A program made the position numbers and the translations under genes. A stretch of 64,000 bases of DNA from Glomus cerebriforme (taxonomy: Eukaryota; Glomeromycota; Glomeromycetes; Glomerales; Glomeraceae), in NCBI GenBank assembly GCA_003550305.1, contig QKYT01000111.1, positions 42,042 through 106,041 of the forward strand, in the 5' to 3' direction. A model generated the notes under the pieces. It saw only the letters and a program-made list of their open reading frames with translations. It searched no databases and was not told the origin of the DNA. This document shows positions 22,593 through 37,048 of the stretch, one piece after another. Each line of letters opens with the position of its first letter. Position 1 is the stretch's first letter.

Positions 22593-25500
22593 ATGAATAA
22601 AAACATGGATGATTTTGTTATGACTATTGAAGATGATACTGAAGTCCTTTCTCTTGAAGAAGAGGATGGTGACATTAATGATAAAGCACAAATAAGTAGT
22701 TCTAAAAAAACAAATAAAAAAAATAACAAAAAAGAAAAGAATTTAAATAAAGAAAATGAAAAAAATAAAAAAGAAAATAATAATAACAGTAACTCAGAAA
22801 GGGATATTATTAATCCCGATTTTACATTTTTTATTGATGGAATTAATAATAATTCAGCTGAACATCCGTGGGATTTTAATGCTGCAAGAGCTGGACTTAA
22901 ACCAAAAATACCTGTAAGTAAATATAAACTCATTTTTTCAACTTTCTAAAGCAATTAATTATTTTTTTGACTTTAATTTAACAAATAAACAAAAGGTGAA
23001 GTCTAAATCCATTGATGAAATAATTGAAAGTAAGCGATTAGATGCAAAGAAAAAGAAGAATTATAAAATAAATGTCGATTATAAAAATGGGCATAATAAA
23101 GAAATTACAAAAGGTGGTGTGCACGTTTTTTTTAAAGAAAATGTTTTTGTAACGGATGGTGAATTTATCGAAATTTAATATGTTAGATAAAATTAAGAAA
23201 CATAATAATGATGAATTGAATGAGTCAGAGAAGGATGATGATTTAGAGAAAAACCAAAATAAAAAAAAAGAAATTGTGAAACACGATACAGTTAGTAAGG
23301 ATGATCAAGCTGAGGAGGAAGAAGATAGTGGTATGATTAATTTCATAATAATTCATTATTTTTATAAAAAAAATTTTAATTTTTTTTCGATTTCCACGCA
23401 TCTAGACGAAGATGAACCTTATAGTTTTGGTGGAGGTGTTGATTATACTATTGATGATGAGGATGAAGATACTAGTGAGGGTGAAGATAAGAATGAGAAT
23501 GAGGAATCTGACGATAAGGAGCAACAAGCCAATTCTGAGGATACAGACAGTGAAGAAGACGGAGGCGAAGATGAAAGTGAGGACGACAAAAATAGCAGTG
23601 AAGAGGATGACAACTATGAAAGAGCGGTTCGAATACTTTTAGCTTAAAAATTTCATTCTTTTGGAAAAGTATCGAAGTTACCTTGCTTACTTTGCTTACC
23701 TATTTCATCTCATTGTTTAGCGAAAGGAAGCATATTTTGCAGATGAATCCGAAATAATACAGAGCGAAGATTTAAAAACAACGGAATCATTTCAAACAAT
23801 GAATTTATCAAGACCAATATTGAAAGGACTAAGCCAATTAGGATTAATTCAACCTACACCAATACAAAAAGAAACTATACCTATAGCACTTATGGGTAAA
23901 GATATATGTGGAGGTGCAATAACAGGAAGTGGTAAAACGATAGCATTTTTAGTACCAATAATAGAAAGATTATTTTATAGACCAAGACAAACAGCAGAAG
24001 TTAGAGTACTTGTATTAGCGCCTACACGCGAATTAGCTATTCAATGTCATAGTGTTGCTAGTAAATTAGCTACTTTTACTGATATTACTTTATGTCTTTG
24101 TGTTGGTTAGTGTGAGAAGTGAATAAGTTTTTTTAGGAAAAATTTTCGTTTAAAGAATTATTTTTTAAAGTTCTTTTTTCTTTAGGTGGATTAAGTCTAA
24201 AGAAACAGGAAACAGAATTGCGTGCACGCCCTGATATTGTTATCGCAACTCCAGGAAGACTTATTGATCATGTACGAAATTCACCATCTTTTTTACTGGA
24301 AAGCATCGAAATTTTAGTTATAGATGAAGCAGATCGGTAAGAAAGCTTCAGTTTCAGTTATTTCCTATAAAACCATTCTTAACTTTTTCCTTTTTATTTT
24401 TATTTTTTTTTTATATAGGATGTTGGAAGATGGGTTTGCAGATGAATTAAATGAGATAGTTAGGAACTGTCCAAAATCAAGACAAACAATGTTATTTTCA
24501 GCAACAATGACAGATAATATAGATGAGCTAATTCGCTTATCGTTAAATAGACCGGTAAAATTAATGATAGATCCTAAATCAACTAATACAAAATTAATAC
24601 AAGAATTTCTTAGAATAAGAGAAAGCCAAGAAAAAAATCGTGAAGCTATATTAATTATCTTATGTAAAAAATATTTTAAACATAAGGTTATGATATTTTT
24701 TAGAACAAAAATGATTGCTCATGAAATGAAAATTATTTTTGGGTTATTAGGATTAAAAGCTTCTGAATTACATGGTAACCTTTCTCAAGAACAAGTAAGT
24801 TAGTATATGCAGTAAAATGGATGGGTTCCATAAAGTTCTTTATTGATTATTAATATAATTTATTTACAGAGATTGGAAGCTTTAGAAGCATTTCGAGATG
24901 GTAATGTAGATTATTTATTAGCTACAGATTTAGCATCACGTGGATTAGACATTAAAGGAATTGAAACGGTTATAAACTATAATATGCCACAAAGTTACGA
25001 TCATTATATTCACAGAGTTGGCAGAACTGCTCGTGCAGGTAGAAATGGAAGGTAAGCTTTAATATTTTTTATTCAAAGATATTATATTACATTATAGTAA
25101 ACTAATATATATTTATTTATTTATTATAAAGATCTGTTACGTTAACGGGAGAATCAGATCGCAAACTATTAAAAATGGTAATAAAGCATTCACAAAAGGA
25201 CCAAATTAAAAAAAGGAGAATTGACATGGAATTAATAATGGAATATAATAAAAAATTAGAAGATATTAAAGAAAAAGTAAAAGAAGTACTAAAAGAAGAA
25301 AAAGAAGAAAAATTAATGAATCAAGCTGAGATGGAATTATTAAAAAGTCAAAATTTATTAAAATATGAGAATGAAATATTTAGTAGACCTGCTAGGACTT
25401 GGTTTCAATCTGAAAAAGAAAAGAAATTATCAAAAAATCTTTCAGTTGTAGATTATAATGTCAAAAAACGAACGAGAGATGAAAATGATAATGAGGAAGA

Positions 25501-25903
25501 AGTAAAGAAAAAGAAAGTTAAAAGAGAGAAATATGCGAAAATAAACAAAAGAAATAAGTCACGAGATGGGGATGATTCTATAGAAATTGAAAATTTAAAA
25601 GCTGTGAGATTAGCCAAAAAAGCCCAAAGACCTACTAAAATTAATAAAATACCAGAAAAAAATAAGACTAAAGAAAAGGTGAAGAACGGAGGAGGAAAGA
25701 AAAAGAAGAATGATGGCGTTGGATTTAAAATGGATTTAGCTGATGCTACTAAAAAGAAGGCTTCTGCTGTAGTACCAAAAAGTACAAATAAGAAAGGGAA
25801 AGGTGCGGGAAAGGGAAATAGGGATGTTATTAAAAAGAAAGTTAAAAGTAGTGGTGCTATAAAGAAAAAGGGGAAGAATGTTAAAGGTAGACGAAGAAAG
25901 TAA
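22593..25903 (+). CDS. DRS1: DEAD-box RNA helicase Drs1/DDX27 (frame break near 23175)
   Basis: Exons: 22593-22913, 22996-23330 (with a frame problem), 23406-23626, 23721-24105, 24186-24336, 24419-24794, 24870-25051, 25132-25903. An acidic, Lys-rich N-terminus precedes the helicase core. Motifs in order: Q motif (LIQPTPIQ), [58 protein letters not shown] very basic Lys-rich tail follows. Drs1 acts in nucleolar 60S ribosome assembly. In exon 2 the frame stops at 23174-23176 (TAA), while the continuing acidic frame is offset by one base. Removing one T from the ATTTAAT run at 23171-23177 would join them. Either a sequence error, a real frameshift allele, or an unrecognised splice. Confidence 0.88.
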
Positions 25904-26267
25904 GAATATAAATAAATATTAGTTTAGTTATTGAATATAAATTTAAAATATTAAAGTATTAATAAAGTTAATTATATATTTATTTGACAATCATTGTCAA
26001 AAAATTTACACTTACCAAATTTAGAAAGTAAAAATAAAAAAAAAATTTTTTTTTTTAGCACCAGTGTTAATAATGTGTTAATAATGTGGCGGAATATTGT
26101 CTTCCCACACATCAGATCAATTATAAAGAAAAACATTTACTTTATCCATCGCAATCATATTAATTCTACCAGTTTACAATATAAGTAAGAAGCGTAGAAT
26201 ATCAGATATAATTATCTTATAGTAAATTCACGGTAGAATTAATCAAATTGTAAATTATAGTTTTAGG
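25904..26267. other. Intergenic spacer DRS1 / YggS-like
   Basis: About 360 bp of AT-rich sequence, including the DRS1 3' UTR and the promoter of the next gene. No other feature is visible. Confidence 0.5.
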
Positions 26268-27542
<1,275 letters not shown>

Positions 27543-27636
27543 CAAAAATTTTCTATTTACAGTAATACTTATAACTATATTTTATGTTGTTGTTAACATT
27601 TTACTCATAATAAGCATACAACAAAAAATTATATAC

Positions 27637-28423
27637 TTATTTAGTGCCCCAGTTGAACATTGCAATAGAAACACCAACAGTATTAATAAACATTCTCAAC
27701 GCTTTAATATATCCCAAAGTACTAGGTCTATTTTATACAAATTACAAAGTTAGAGAAATTTAGAGTAAATATAGAAAATATATATAATATTGTTCTCACC
27801 TTGATTCCCAAATGTATCCGACACCAATATCAGGGATGGTCCATCCCAAGAATAAAAACATTCCTAATTGAAATGCTTGAGCATTCGTTTGAGCATTAGT
27901 CAAATTCAAAAGTAAACCTGTAAAATAACTCTTTATAATAAAGAATAGAAACTTGTGAACAATTCTTGACGCGTTAAATACAAGAACATTATAGTTAAAT
28001 ACTGCTTACTTGCAATGTTGATAAAATGAACGCGCCAATGAACCTATACCTAAAATATCAAATAATTATAAGATGCATCAATAACTCCCAGAAAATAAAA
28101 ACGCGTACTAACTTCATGGTTTCAGCGTTTTCTGGAAACCATTTATCTGTATGTTTGTCTTTGTTCATTGCTTTTAACCATTTTTTACCAAATAAAGGTC
28201 CATATATCAAAGCAGCTACGAGTAATACAAATGGTTAAATAAATATTATTATTTATCTAGAAACTAAACTTTAAGAATAAGAAAGAAAGGAACCTGCTAC
28301 ATGTTCAATTGCTGCTCCAACAACTACAAGAAAAAAAGAGTACTTAGTTTAGACTTTAGAGTTGCGTAATATTAAATATAACTTACAAAGTGCTGATAAT
28401 TTTACATGAGGAACGAAAAACAT
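27637..28423 (-). CDS. DUF1761-like small integral membrane protein
   Basis: Six short exons on the minus strand (28423-28387, 28323-28294, 28215-28109, 28043-28010, 27917-27800, 27727-27637) give 138 aa. Recognisable stretches: GAAIEHVAAALIYGPLFGKKW near the N-terminus, LLLNLTNAQ, MFLFLGWTIPDIGVGYIWESR, and a last hydrophobic helix ending FNWGTK. About four membrane segments are likely, and the GPLFGKKW block is like DUF1761 proteins. Function unknown. The donor of exon 3 (GTACGC at 28108) is unusual but is the only one found that keeps the frame; a better donor at 28112 (GTTAGT) breaks it. A CACGTG lies 75 bp upstream of the ATG. Confidence 0.7.
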
Positions 28424-28497
28424 TGCGTAAAGTTTTGCAAAAGAGTAAGAGACCTGACAGGCTGACACTGTGACAGTAAAAATATATAGTGTTTGGT

Positions 28498-28503
28498 CAC
28501 GTG
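28498..28503. promoter_or_regulatory. CACGTG palindrome upstream of the DUF1761-like gene
   Basis: GGTCACGTGATTTG on the plus strand, 75 bp upstream of the minus-strand start codon at 28423. Same core as at 11388 and 46605. Confidence 0.4.
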
Positions 28504-28591
28504 ATTTGCATTATAAAACAAATTGATCTATTCAGACTTCAAAGTTAGGATACTGGCTAATGTCATGGAGTACAATTTCTTCAATAGTACT

Positions 28592-28616
28592 TTATATATA
28601 TATATATATATATATA
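28592..28616. repeat. (TA)n microsatellite
   Basis: An uninterrupted TA run of about 12 units, between the DUF1761-like gene and the 3' end of twinfilin. Confidence 0.9.
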
Positions 28617-28786
28617 TTTACTGATCTTTATTTACAAGGCAGAAGAATTTTTGATTTTATTAAGTTCGACATCATAATGCAAAAATATAATTTAATAATT
28701 TAATATCTAAGAAAAAACATAATTTAGACATAATAAATAAAAAATTTTCTTGTTTATATTCCACTTTGATTCCACTTTGACGTAAT

Positions 28787-30501
28787 TTACGTTCTAACAG
28801 CTCCTTTCCTTCCCGGTGGTTTAGGTCTAGAAAATAATGGCTTTGGCGCAGTTTCAGTCACTGGATATAATTCTTCTAAAATGTAAGTTTTAGTAAGATC
28901 AGCTGGATCACTCGTTTCCAACTACACAAGGAACAAGAATTAGTTATTGCTTTAATAGTTAAGAAAGCTTTTTAAAATATCATTTACTTTTTTCGTGATC
29001 GTAATACAGCCTTCATTTTCGCCAAATGTAATTACGGAACCTCGACATGATGAATATAACATACGCTCACGAATTTTTGAATTCGGAGGACAAATATATA
29101 TGAAAACTAAAAAATATAAATATATAATGAATACTTAATATTAATTGCTACCTACAATTATTAAAAATTTCATTTAATAATTACTATTGGATCTAACATC
29201 CTGTCCGTTGTGCGTATGTTGATATACGTAAAAAGCAAATCTTGGAGAATCAGTAGGAAATGAACTTGCAAGGTTATCAATATCAATCTTACTGGCTTCC
29301 TCAAGTTCGATCCTTTCTTTATTTATATCCAATGACTATATGAATGAATCAAAATAATCAAATTATAATTATAAAATATAAAATAAATTGTTTAAAATAA
29401 ATATTTATATATAATGCCGCTTACTAGTTTAACAAAATTATTTGTCAAATCAGGTTGCTGCAAACCTTGTATAGCTTGTGTTGCTTCATCAGACATCGGA
29501 AAAGAAATTCCCGAAGCATGAGACTTACGTGCTGAATAACTGTATGCATTCGCATTAGCCTATCATAAATATAACATAAGAAAATTAATATCATTTCTCT
29601 GAAAATTAAATCATATATCTTTGCACCTCAGCAGTTTTCACTTCGGCTAATTCTTTTTCACGTGCTGTTAATGGCGCGTCTGCTTCCTTATGTTGTTTAT
29701 GCTTTTGATAACCATCTAATGTAAATTCAGGCTGTATAAATAATAAATAATAAAGGATAAATAAAATGTCATTGTAAATTACAGACAAGGAAGATTTACG
29801 AATATTTAACTCACTGCTGTAGTACCATACATAGAATCAACAAAGCGAGAATCACCTAACTCTTTTAATAGAGTCGCACGTGTCGACGCATACAACATTT
29901 TATCTCTGACCTAAATTACAACCGACCATTGTTATTAAGAACATGAATCAATTTTATAGATAGGATTTGTTATTTTCGACATACATGAGCAAGATCAGGA
30001 ACGTAGGACATAAACAACCATTCATAATCTCCTGTTGAAGATTTTGAATCGAGCCGATAAAGAATATAGCAAGGTAACTTTTCTTCTAAGAAATCACTAA
30101 CTCCCGCAAAATCTGTTTAATAATTAATATCAAAATTTAGAATAAAAACAAATAATTAACAAGACTTAACATTATACTTTACCAGAATCCCAATTATTAG
30201 AAACTTCTTTTGTGCCATTTGGAACTAATGATTCTATTAGAATAATTATATAAATACGCGCAATTATTTGGTTTTTTTGCTTATATTCAAAAAATCATAT
30301 GATGTAAAAAAAACACTTTAAACTTACCGTTAATAATTGATACGCGAATAAGTCTCAAATTTTTTTCAGATACAGTATTTGCAAACAAGTACGCGAGCTC
30401 TTGTGAAACTAAAAGAGAAACACGTCACATAATGATCTATAACAAATTTGACTAAATAGCTTTAACAAATGCTAACCTCGAATGCCAGATTGGTGAGACA
30501 T
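28787..30501 (-). CDS. TWF1: Twinfilin, actin-monomer binding protein with two ADF-H domains
   Basis: Ten exons on the minus strand (30501-30477, 30408-30328, 30233-30183, 30112-29985, 29910-29815, 29731-29627, 29559-29425, 29335-29185, 29106-28988, 28921-28787) give 341 aa. Two ADF/cofilin-like domains are visible. The first is at about 4-140 ([29 protein letters not shown]) and the second at about 175-315 ([20 protein letters not shown]). A basic tail follows ([16 protein letters not shown]), as in twinfilins, where it binds capping protein. It sequesters ADP-actin monomers and helps depolymerise filament ends. Normal family length. Divergent from the MPN-like gene, 218 bp apart. Confidence 0.93.
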
Positions 30502-30719
30502 TTTGAAAACTAAAGAACGTTAACCCGCTGCTCCGAGAAATTTATCTAAAAGAAGAAAATATCTGTGCGTTATCACAACGGTTTGTGTTAACTTCCTGAT
30601 TTGGTTATATTAAAGATTCTCTATTTTTTATTGGTTAATAAAAAAACATAATAACGATACGACTCACAGAATTTATCGTGACTTAGTTGATTATTTACAG
30701 CCGGAAATCTAAATTTTAA
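30502..30719. promoter_or_regulatory. Short divergent promoter TWF1 / MPN-like gene
   Basis: 218 bp between start codons. AT-rich, no clear known motif. Confidence 0.4.
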
Positions 30720-33027
30720 ATGCCTGCTACGATTCAGATCCCAAAAGGTATGAAAGTTTTAACCTTTGTAAATATACCTTTTCTTAATTGCTGTCACATT
30801 ATTTTGTAAAACCATCTTCCTCGAACCAATCGGCAGACCGTATATCTCACACCCCTTGTTAGATGTGTTTGTCAGGCTTAAGCCTGCAGCCGATGGAACT
30901 TCTCTTCAAGGCATCTTATTCGGTCAACGTGAAGAATGTCTAGATCGTGGACTAATTATACACGTAAAGGTTAGTATTTATATTTTGTAAAGTTTAAGGG
31001 CATGTACTTAATTTTCTTCATATTTTTTTTTTCAACTATTAGGGGTTTTATCCATATAAAGCAAATTTGCAAGATCTTGATTGTACAGTTGCAAAGTTAA
31101 TGAACTGGAAAGGTCAAACAGTACTTGGCTGGTTTGCAGTGAGTTACTCTCTCAATAATATAACGTAATTTTAGTTTTATTTTAATTCATATTTCGAACC
31201 TTAATTTTTTTTACCAGGCTCCTGGATCAGACATAACATCACGTTTCGAAACCGCACGTATAGCTTCAGCATATTTCCGTACTATACAAATATCAATGCT
31301 GAAAGTAATCTTATGTAATTTTCTCGGCCAACATACAGGTAAGTTTTTTAATTTATGATTGGTTTATCAACTTATTTATATGTTATTAATGGTTTATTTG
31401 TTTTTAATTATAATTAGAAGAGAGCGAAGGAGAAGAAATCGTTCAAATGGTTGTTCGAGAAGCATGTGCCTTATTTCAAGACCTTATAGGATTTGTTGTT
31501 CAAAGATTATCTAAAATACCGAATACAATGACTTCTACGACAATTATGGACACAGATTCGACGACGAGTCAAGCATTTTTCTCGGCACCAACATTTAATG
31601 AAGTACTGAGTCAATTTCAAAGTCTAAATCAGGAAACGAAAAGTGACATTATGGAAATGAACATTATGCAAGGATTAATAGATGGAACACAATCTGTTAA
31701 TGGTTTGGGACATAATGGTATTTCGATAAATAATAATGTTAAGATAACGGATAATAGGGAAGATGAAGACGATGATTTAGGTGAACTTTACCCATTATGG
31801 GGAAATGGTCAAGAACTGACGAATAAAAAATTAAGAACTAGGAGGGCTAGCACCACAGATATTGCCGATGGTCCATCAAAAAGAAACTTTGGAAACCTCC
31901 CAGAATTTTTAGATGATATCTCTAAGAAAAGAAAAGGACTTGATATAGATAATAATAGAAACGCAATAAAAAAGGTACTTGAATTATAAAATTTAACATG
32001 TTACAAATGTCACTGAATTAAATTGGTTATTTATTAATTCTTAGGCAAAAACGCCTGTCAGTACGATTACGAACGTGATTCCAGCACCATTCAAAGTAAT
32101 TCCCGGTCAAGCCTCAGAATATTTTCAGCAAGTTCACAGCGAGGATAAGTATGTTATTAATCTTTTAATTAAAATCATATTTTATACATTAGTAACTTTT
32201 CCTCCTTAATTTTCAGTATACATTATTCTTCTGATTTCGACGAATCTTTAATGACTTCCTACACCGCCTCATTTTTTGCTCCGATCAATTTTGGTCAACT
32301 ATCTTCGTCTCCTATAACCACTTTTGCTCAACACCGAATAACATCGGCTTATGACGCGATATCTCACCATATTAATTCACATACTCGAGAAAAAATTTCT
32401 CGGTATGAAAAGTCATGTCATGAATATGAGTTGTTGTTGGAAATACTTGAAGCGCTAGATGGTGTCGGTGATGAAGTGGCTCTTTCCAAAAAATTGGAAA
32501 AATGGACTGAGGATGCTGAGGAAGATGATGAAGAATATGAAGAGGTATTAATAACCGATAATCACGCTGCAAGTGAACCTAGATCGGAGGAAGTGGATAT
32601 AGAGAGTTCGGATAGTGAACCACAAGAATCCATTAGTGATAACGATCGTGAAAATGAAAATCCTGCCGATACGTTACCAAAGATTAAAGTTACTTCAATC
32701 AAATGTCACGTAGAAAATGAGAACAAAAGCGAGGATGGGGAAATGGATGATGAAACTTCGTTAAATAATAATGGAGTTGTTAACGGCGAGGTAAGTTCGT
32801 CTTCTTCTATGGAGGAGGGCGAAATTGAGGATGAAGAGGAACCTGGTATTACGTGGCAATCCCAGAGTTATAGAGAAAACAATAAGAAAAGTGATGATTT
32901 ACCATCTTCTCTTTTTCGTAACAAAAATATCAAATCCGCATCTTTTAATTTGGAAGTTGGGAAAACTATTAATTCAGGGGACAATAGTCCTGGATGGGCG
33001 TGGGATGATGGAGAAATTGGGGATTAG
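30720..33027 (+). CDS. MPN-like domain protein, possibly Abraxas/FAM175-like
   Basis: Seven exons (30720-30747, 30863-30969, 31043-31138, 31218-31338, 31418-31974, 32045-32148, 32217-33027) give 607 aa. The N-terminal ~110 residues (DGTSLQGILFGQ, HVKGFYPYKANL, GQTVLGWFAAPGSDITSR) follow the order of an MPN domain as in Abraxas proteins. A helical region follows. No JAMM metal motif (HxHx7Sx2D) is seen, so it would not be a deubiquitinase itself. The last exon is acidic and Ser-rich and ends WAWDDGEIGD. The acceptor at 30861-30862 is used because the earlier one at 30835-30836 leads to a stop. Identity is tentative; it may be lineage-specific. Confidence 0.6.
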
Positions 33028-33924
33028 TTTATGAAAATGATTGATAGTATAATTATTATAATTATTTTTATTTCTCGTATTCGTATTTATATACCTTGTT
33101 TGTATTTTACTTGTACAAAATACGAATATATTTTCTATTTTATTTTATTTTTTTCTTATTTTATTGAACGAAGCTCATCTTACTTTTACCTTGACATTTT
33201 ATTTTACATCAATAGAATTCTTTGGTAACCCTAGCACATGTATGCTTTTTGTTATCAGAATTTCCGAAATAACAAATATTACGATAATAATATATAATAA
33301 TAATAATAAATAACCAAGACCAAAGAACCAAAAGTTTTTTTTTTTTTGTTGGAACAAATGAATATGGATATTATTGTGTTTGTATTACGAAAGAAATTCA
33401 AAAATAGGTTTACATATAGAAATTATTGGATATTATTTATTATTGTTATTATTATTATTATTTGTGGTAAGTAGAAATTTTACTTTTATGTTAAGAATTT
33501 CGTTTTTTAATATTATATGATTTACTAATCCAAATAATGTCCTTTATTTAGTTTTCTATTTTTTTTTCGGTAATAATTATCTAATTTGGACACTTGTTTC
33601 TTTATTTAATATAATACCTAATTATGACTTGAGGCGCGTTATCAGGACTTTTCTAAAGAAATTAGGTTTTGGAGGCCCTTAAAATCTGGTATATATAATA
33701 CGATATTTTAAGGAAGGATTCATGGAACATTTTTTTACTGTATCATTTTGACGAAAATTCGATATGATTTAATAAAAAACAAAAATTTACAAATTAATGC
33801 AAGTACCGATACAGTCATACAGTATTAAAAGCAAATGAGGAATAATTGATGTATTTGATTGGTTAAATGTCACGTGCTGAACAAAATTCAATTATTATTG
33901 GATAAAATTTATAAAATTGAAATT
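33028..33924. other. Convergent intergenic region
   Basis: About 900 bp of AT-rich sequence with TAA/TAT microsatellite-like patches (33290-33310, 33440-33465) and a CACGTG at 33871-33876. No gene is visible. Confidence 0.5.
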
Positions 33925-35082
33925 CTATTTTCTTCTCCATACTGACATATATTCTTTTCCTTTTCTTCTTTCAAAACTAATCGGATTTTCATCAAAGTAT
34001 TCCCTAACGAAATATTTTCCCAACAATTCTTGATATCTATAAAATACAAACGCGTTTAATTTTCCTTTTGGCAACCGCTGCGCCACATTTAAATACTGCG
34101 TTCAAAATACGCAAAAATTTAATCATCACTTACATTTTAGGGCTGAGAGCATATGGAGGGCCATATGAATGATCGCCGATGGGAAACATTAATGCAATTA
34201 ATATACCACCAGAAGAAATTAATTCAGCGGTTCTTGAAGCCCATTTCGAACGTAAATTAGGCGGTAAAGCACACAAGAATCTTAGTTTTTTTTATAAAAA
34301 AAATATATATATATATATATTTTTAAAAAAAATTCATATTAAAAAAATCAAAAATTTATATTTTATAAATAAATCGAATGATATATACGTATAATCATAA
34401 ATAAATTGAAATTTTTCTACTGGAGGAGTGAATTCAAAGAAATTTCCTTGTTGAAATGCTACATTAGGATTGGGAATGGCAAGTTCTTTTTGTTCCTAAA
34501 AAAAACAAAAATTAGTAAGGAATACTAAATAAGCAAAAAAAAAAAAATAATTAATTAAACATACTTTTTTAACTTGTTCAATTAAAGTTTGACTTATATC
34601 TATTCCCGTAACATGTCTTTCATCACTCGATAAATAATATACATCGTATCCCTATTAGAGATAGGATTTTTTTTTTAATCCACCTATATATTATGTTCAT
34701 AAAAAAAAAAAATTTAATCTTACTTTTCCACATCCCGGTACCAATCCACGTCCTTTAGGTAAAGAAAACTTTTTCTCCTCGATTAATTGTTTTAAAGCTG
34801 GTGAAGGTACTCCATAATCCCACGGAGTTAACTAAATTGAATTTCAAAAAAATTTCATTAATACTATAACATGTAAAAAAAAAAAAATGAAAGATTAAAG
34901 TACAAAATTACTTACACCTTTTTTCCAACATATGTCCCATCCTTTAATATTAAAATTTTCACGTAAATATTTAAACCATAAATTCAAAGGAAAAAAAAAT
35001 CTTTAAAACCAAATAGAAATTTATATTATACGATACCATCTTCTCCTTCATCATTAATAATATCTCTAAAACTTTCTGTCAT
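33925..35082 (-). CDS. Thiopurine S-methyltransferase (TPMT)-like methyltransferase
   Basis: Seven exons on the minus strand (35082-35037, 34941-34916, 34831-34724, 34651-34565, 34495-34389, 34280-34134, 34036-33925) give 210 aa. The TPMT family order is clear: GWDICWKKGLTPWDYGVPSP, SAM motif I LVPGCGKGYDVYYL, HVTGIDIS, FIYDYTFLCALPPNLRSKWA, GGILIALMFPIGDHSYGPP, and a C-terminal ERRKGKEYMSVWRRK. SAM-dependent thiol or halide methylation is the family activity; the substrate here is unknown. The intron after exon 1 is placed to join GEDG to WDICW; it is 95 nt and keeps the frame. Confidence 0.9.
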
Positions 35083-37048
35083 TTTTTTACAAATTATAAA
35101 TTATCTTTTACATTTCTGACTTATTTAAGGGAGGACTTATATATATGAATTTTAAATTAAAATTGCGCCATTCCGATAATTTTACCCCCTTACTACAATA
35201 CTACTACAATACATTTTAAATTGTTAAGATCTCCTGACCGACAACAGACTTATCCATATTTTTAATAGTTAGATTACTAATTAAACAAGCTTAAGCCAAT
35301 AATGGTTAATTAAATCATCAGATGATATTTGAATTTCATCAATGGTTGTTTTTCAAATTTATACTGATATTTGATATCTAAGAAACAAAATTAAGTTTCT
35401 TTGAGCATTTTCCAATTTAATTAATATATAATAACATCATTTTTGATCAATGATTTGAAAGCCCTTTTAAAACTAGACATTTTAGATGAAATTGATAAAT
35501 ATGATTATGAAATTGGCGGGTTGGATAAATTTAACAGAATCGGAATGATAGGCCTGTCATTATCCGATTCTACCAAAAATTTCCTTATCTAAAATAACTA
35601 TTATTAATTCATTCTGTTATCAAAATTCTTCCGAATATACGCGTTCTTCGTGCACATAACTGCATCTACAAGTGATCCAAAAATTGTAAAATTAGCCGTA
35701 ATATCCAATTTCTTACGAAACATTGTTAACGAACTGTAACTAACAGATAAGGTAATTTGGCGATCGAAAATTCATACCAAATTTAGCCGTAATGCCGTAT
35801 ATATGATAAATAAATTGCTGAATAATTAAAGATTATTATGACTCATATTTACGCGTAAAATTAAAAAAGTAAAATACTATGTATTTATTTATTTATTATA
35901 TAATAAAGTAATTAAATTGCTCTAAATATTTTCTTTGATTATTAAAACAAAGGGGTATCAATTATATCTAAGGGGTATTTCAGAAAGTTATGTACGATTG
36001 TACGAATTAGAGTGTAGATGATCTACTTCTGATTCATTATATAAAAAACATCTATTCATTGGTATTAAACACTTTTATTTCGTAGACCTCATGATATGGA
36101 TTATCCAGATTTGTCTATTTAAAAAAAAACTGTATAGATGTATAGGATAGTAGGATAATTTATTTGACATAAAAAAAAAATGAATGGACCTTGCGTTACG
36201 TCAAAAAAAATCGAAGTTAATATATTAAAAGAAAAAAAATGTATACCCGATCTCAATTTTTTATAAATTAATTTACATACAATAATTTTATATTAATATA
36301 CTGTTAAATTCTGTTACAATTTAACAACTGCAAAAAAAAAACAAAAGAATTGAAAAATAAACGAATATACTGTAATTATCGTCTCGCCATATTTTATGTA
36401 CAGAATATATGCTTCGTATAAAATAGAATACATTCCTTTTTAATATTATTGATCGAAATTATTGAGTATCAGCTTCCGAAGTAGAATAAGTAATGATATT
36501 TGATATTTCGTTATACCTCATTCCCACAACGAGTTCTTTAGCCAAGTTCAAGCTATTCGATATATACAATACTTTATTGATTGATACAAATAATGAACCG
36601 ACGGCGAGCCTTAAAACAGAGTTTAAATTTCCATACTGTCTTATTGAGTAAATTCTTAGATTGTGTGGTCATTTTAATTATTTTTATAAATTCTTCAAGC
36701 TCACTTTAATTGCCTTTATATTGGACCTTGACAAAAAAAATTACAACATACCATTCTAATTATTCTAAAGTAGAACTTATCCGTAAGAAAACAGATCGAG
36801 CATGTTATACTTTCTTGTTACACAGAGTATTTTACAAATGAAAATTCAATAATGTTATTAATATGGTTAATCACAGACGCAGTAAATTACTAATTAACCA
36901 AAATAAGAAAACAGTCGTGACAAATAGACTCAATTAGTTCAATTAGTTAAACGGAAATCGGAAAATATGTAGCCGATATTTAATAATTACTTACGGTATT
37001 TAATGACAACTTTTTACATACTGTATTTCTCATTTAAAAATCATAAAA
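35083..37048. other. Long gene-free AT-rich region
   Basis: Nearly 2 kb with no supported ORF. It contains a fold-back palindrome near 35515-35596, listed separately. It presumably also holds the promoters of both flanking genes, which point outward. Confidence 0.55.
35515..35596. repeat. Imperfect inverted repeat (fold-back)
   Basis: CAGAATCGGAATGATAGG faces CTGTCATTATCCGATTCTA around a GGCC centre at about 35551-35554. The arms extend weakly outward (GGATAAATTT / AAATTTCCTTATC). May be a decayed MITE or a hairpin. Confidence 0.45.

Noticed and set aside
30835..30862. Acceptor at 30835-30836 for exon 2 of the MPN-like gene
   Set aside because: It gives an in-frame TAG at once; the acceptor at 30861-30862 has a better pyrimidine tract and keeps the frame.
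34979..35031. Short (31-36 nt) introns in the TPMT-like gene
   Set aside because: They are below usual intron size and do not keep the frame; a 95-nt intron joins GEDG to WDICW correctly.
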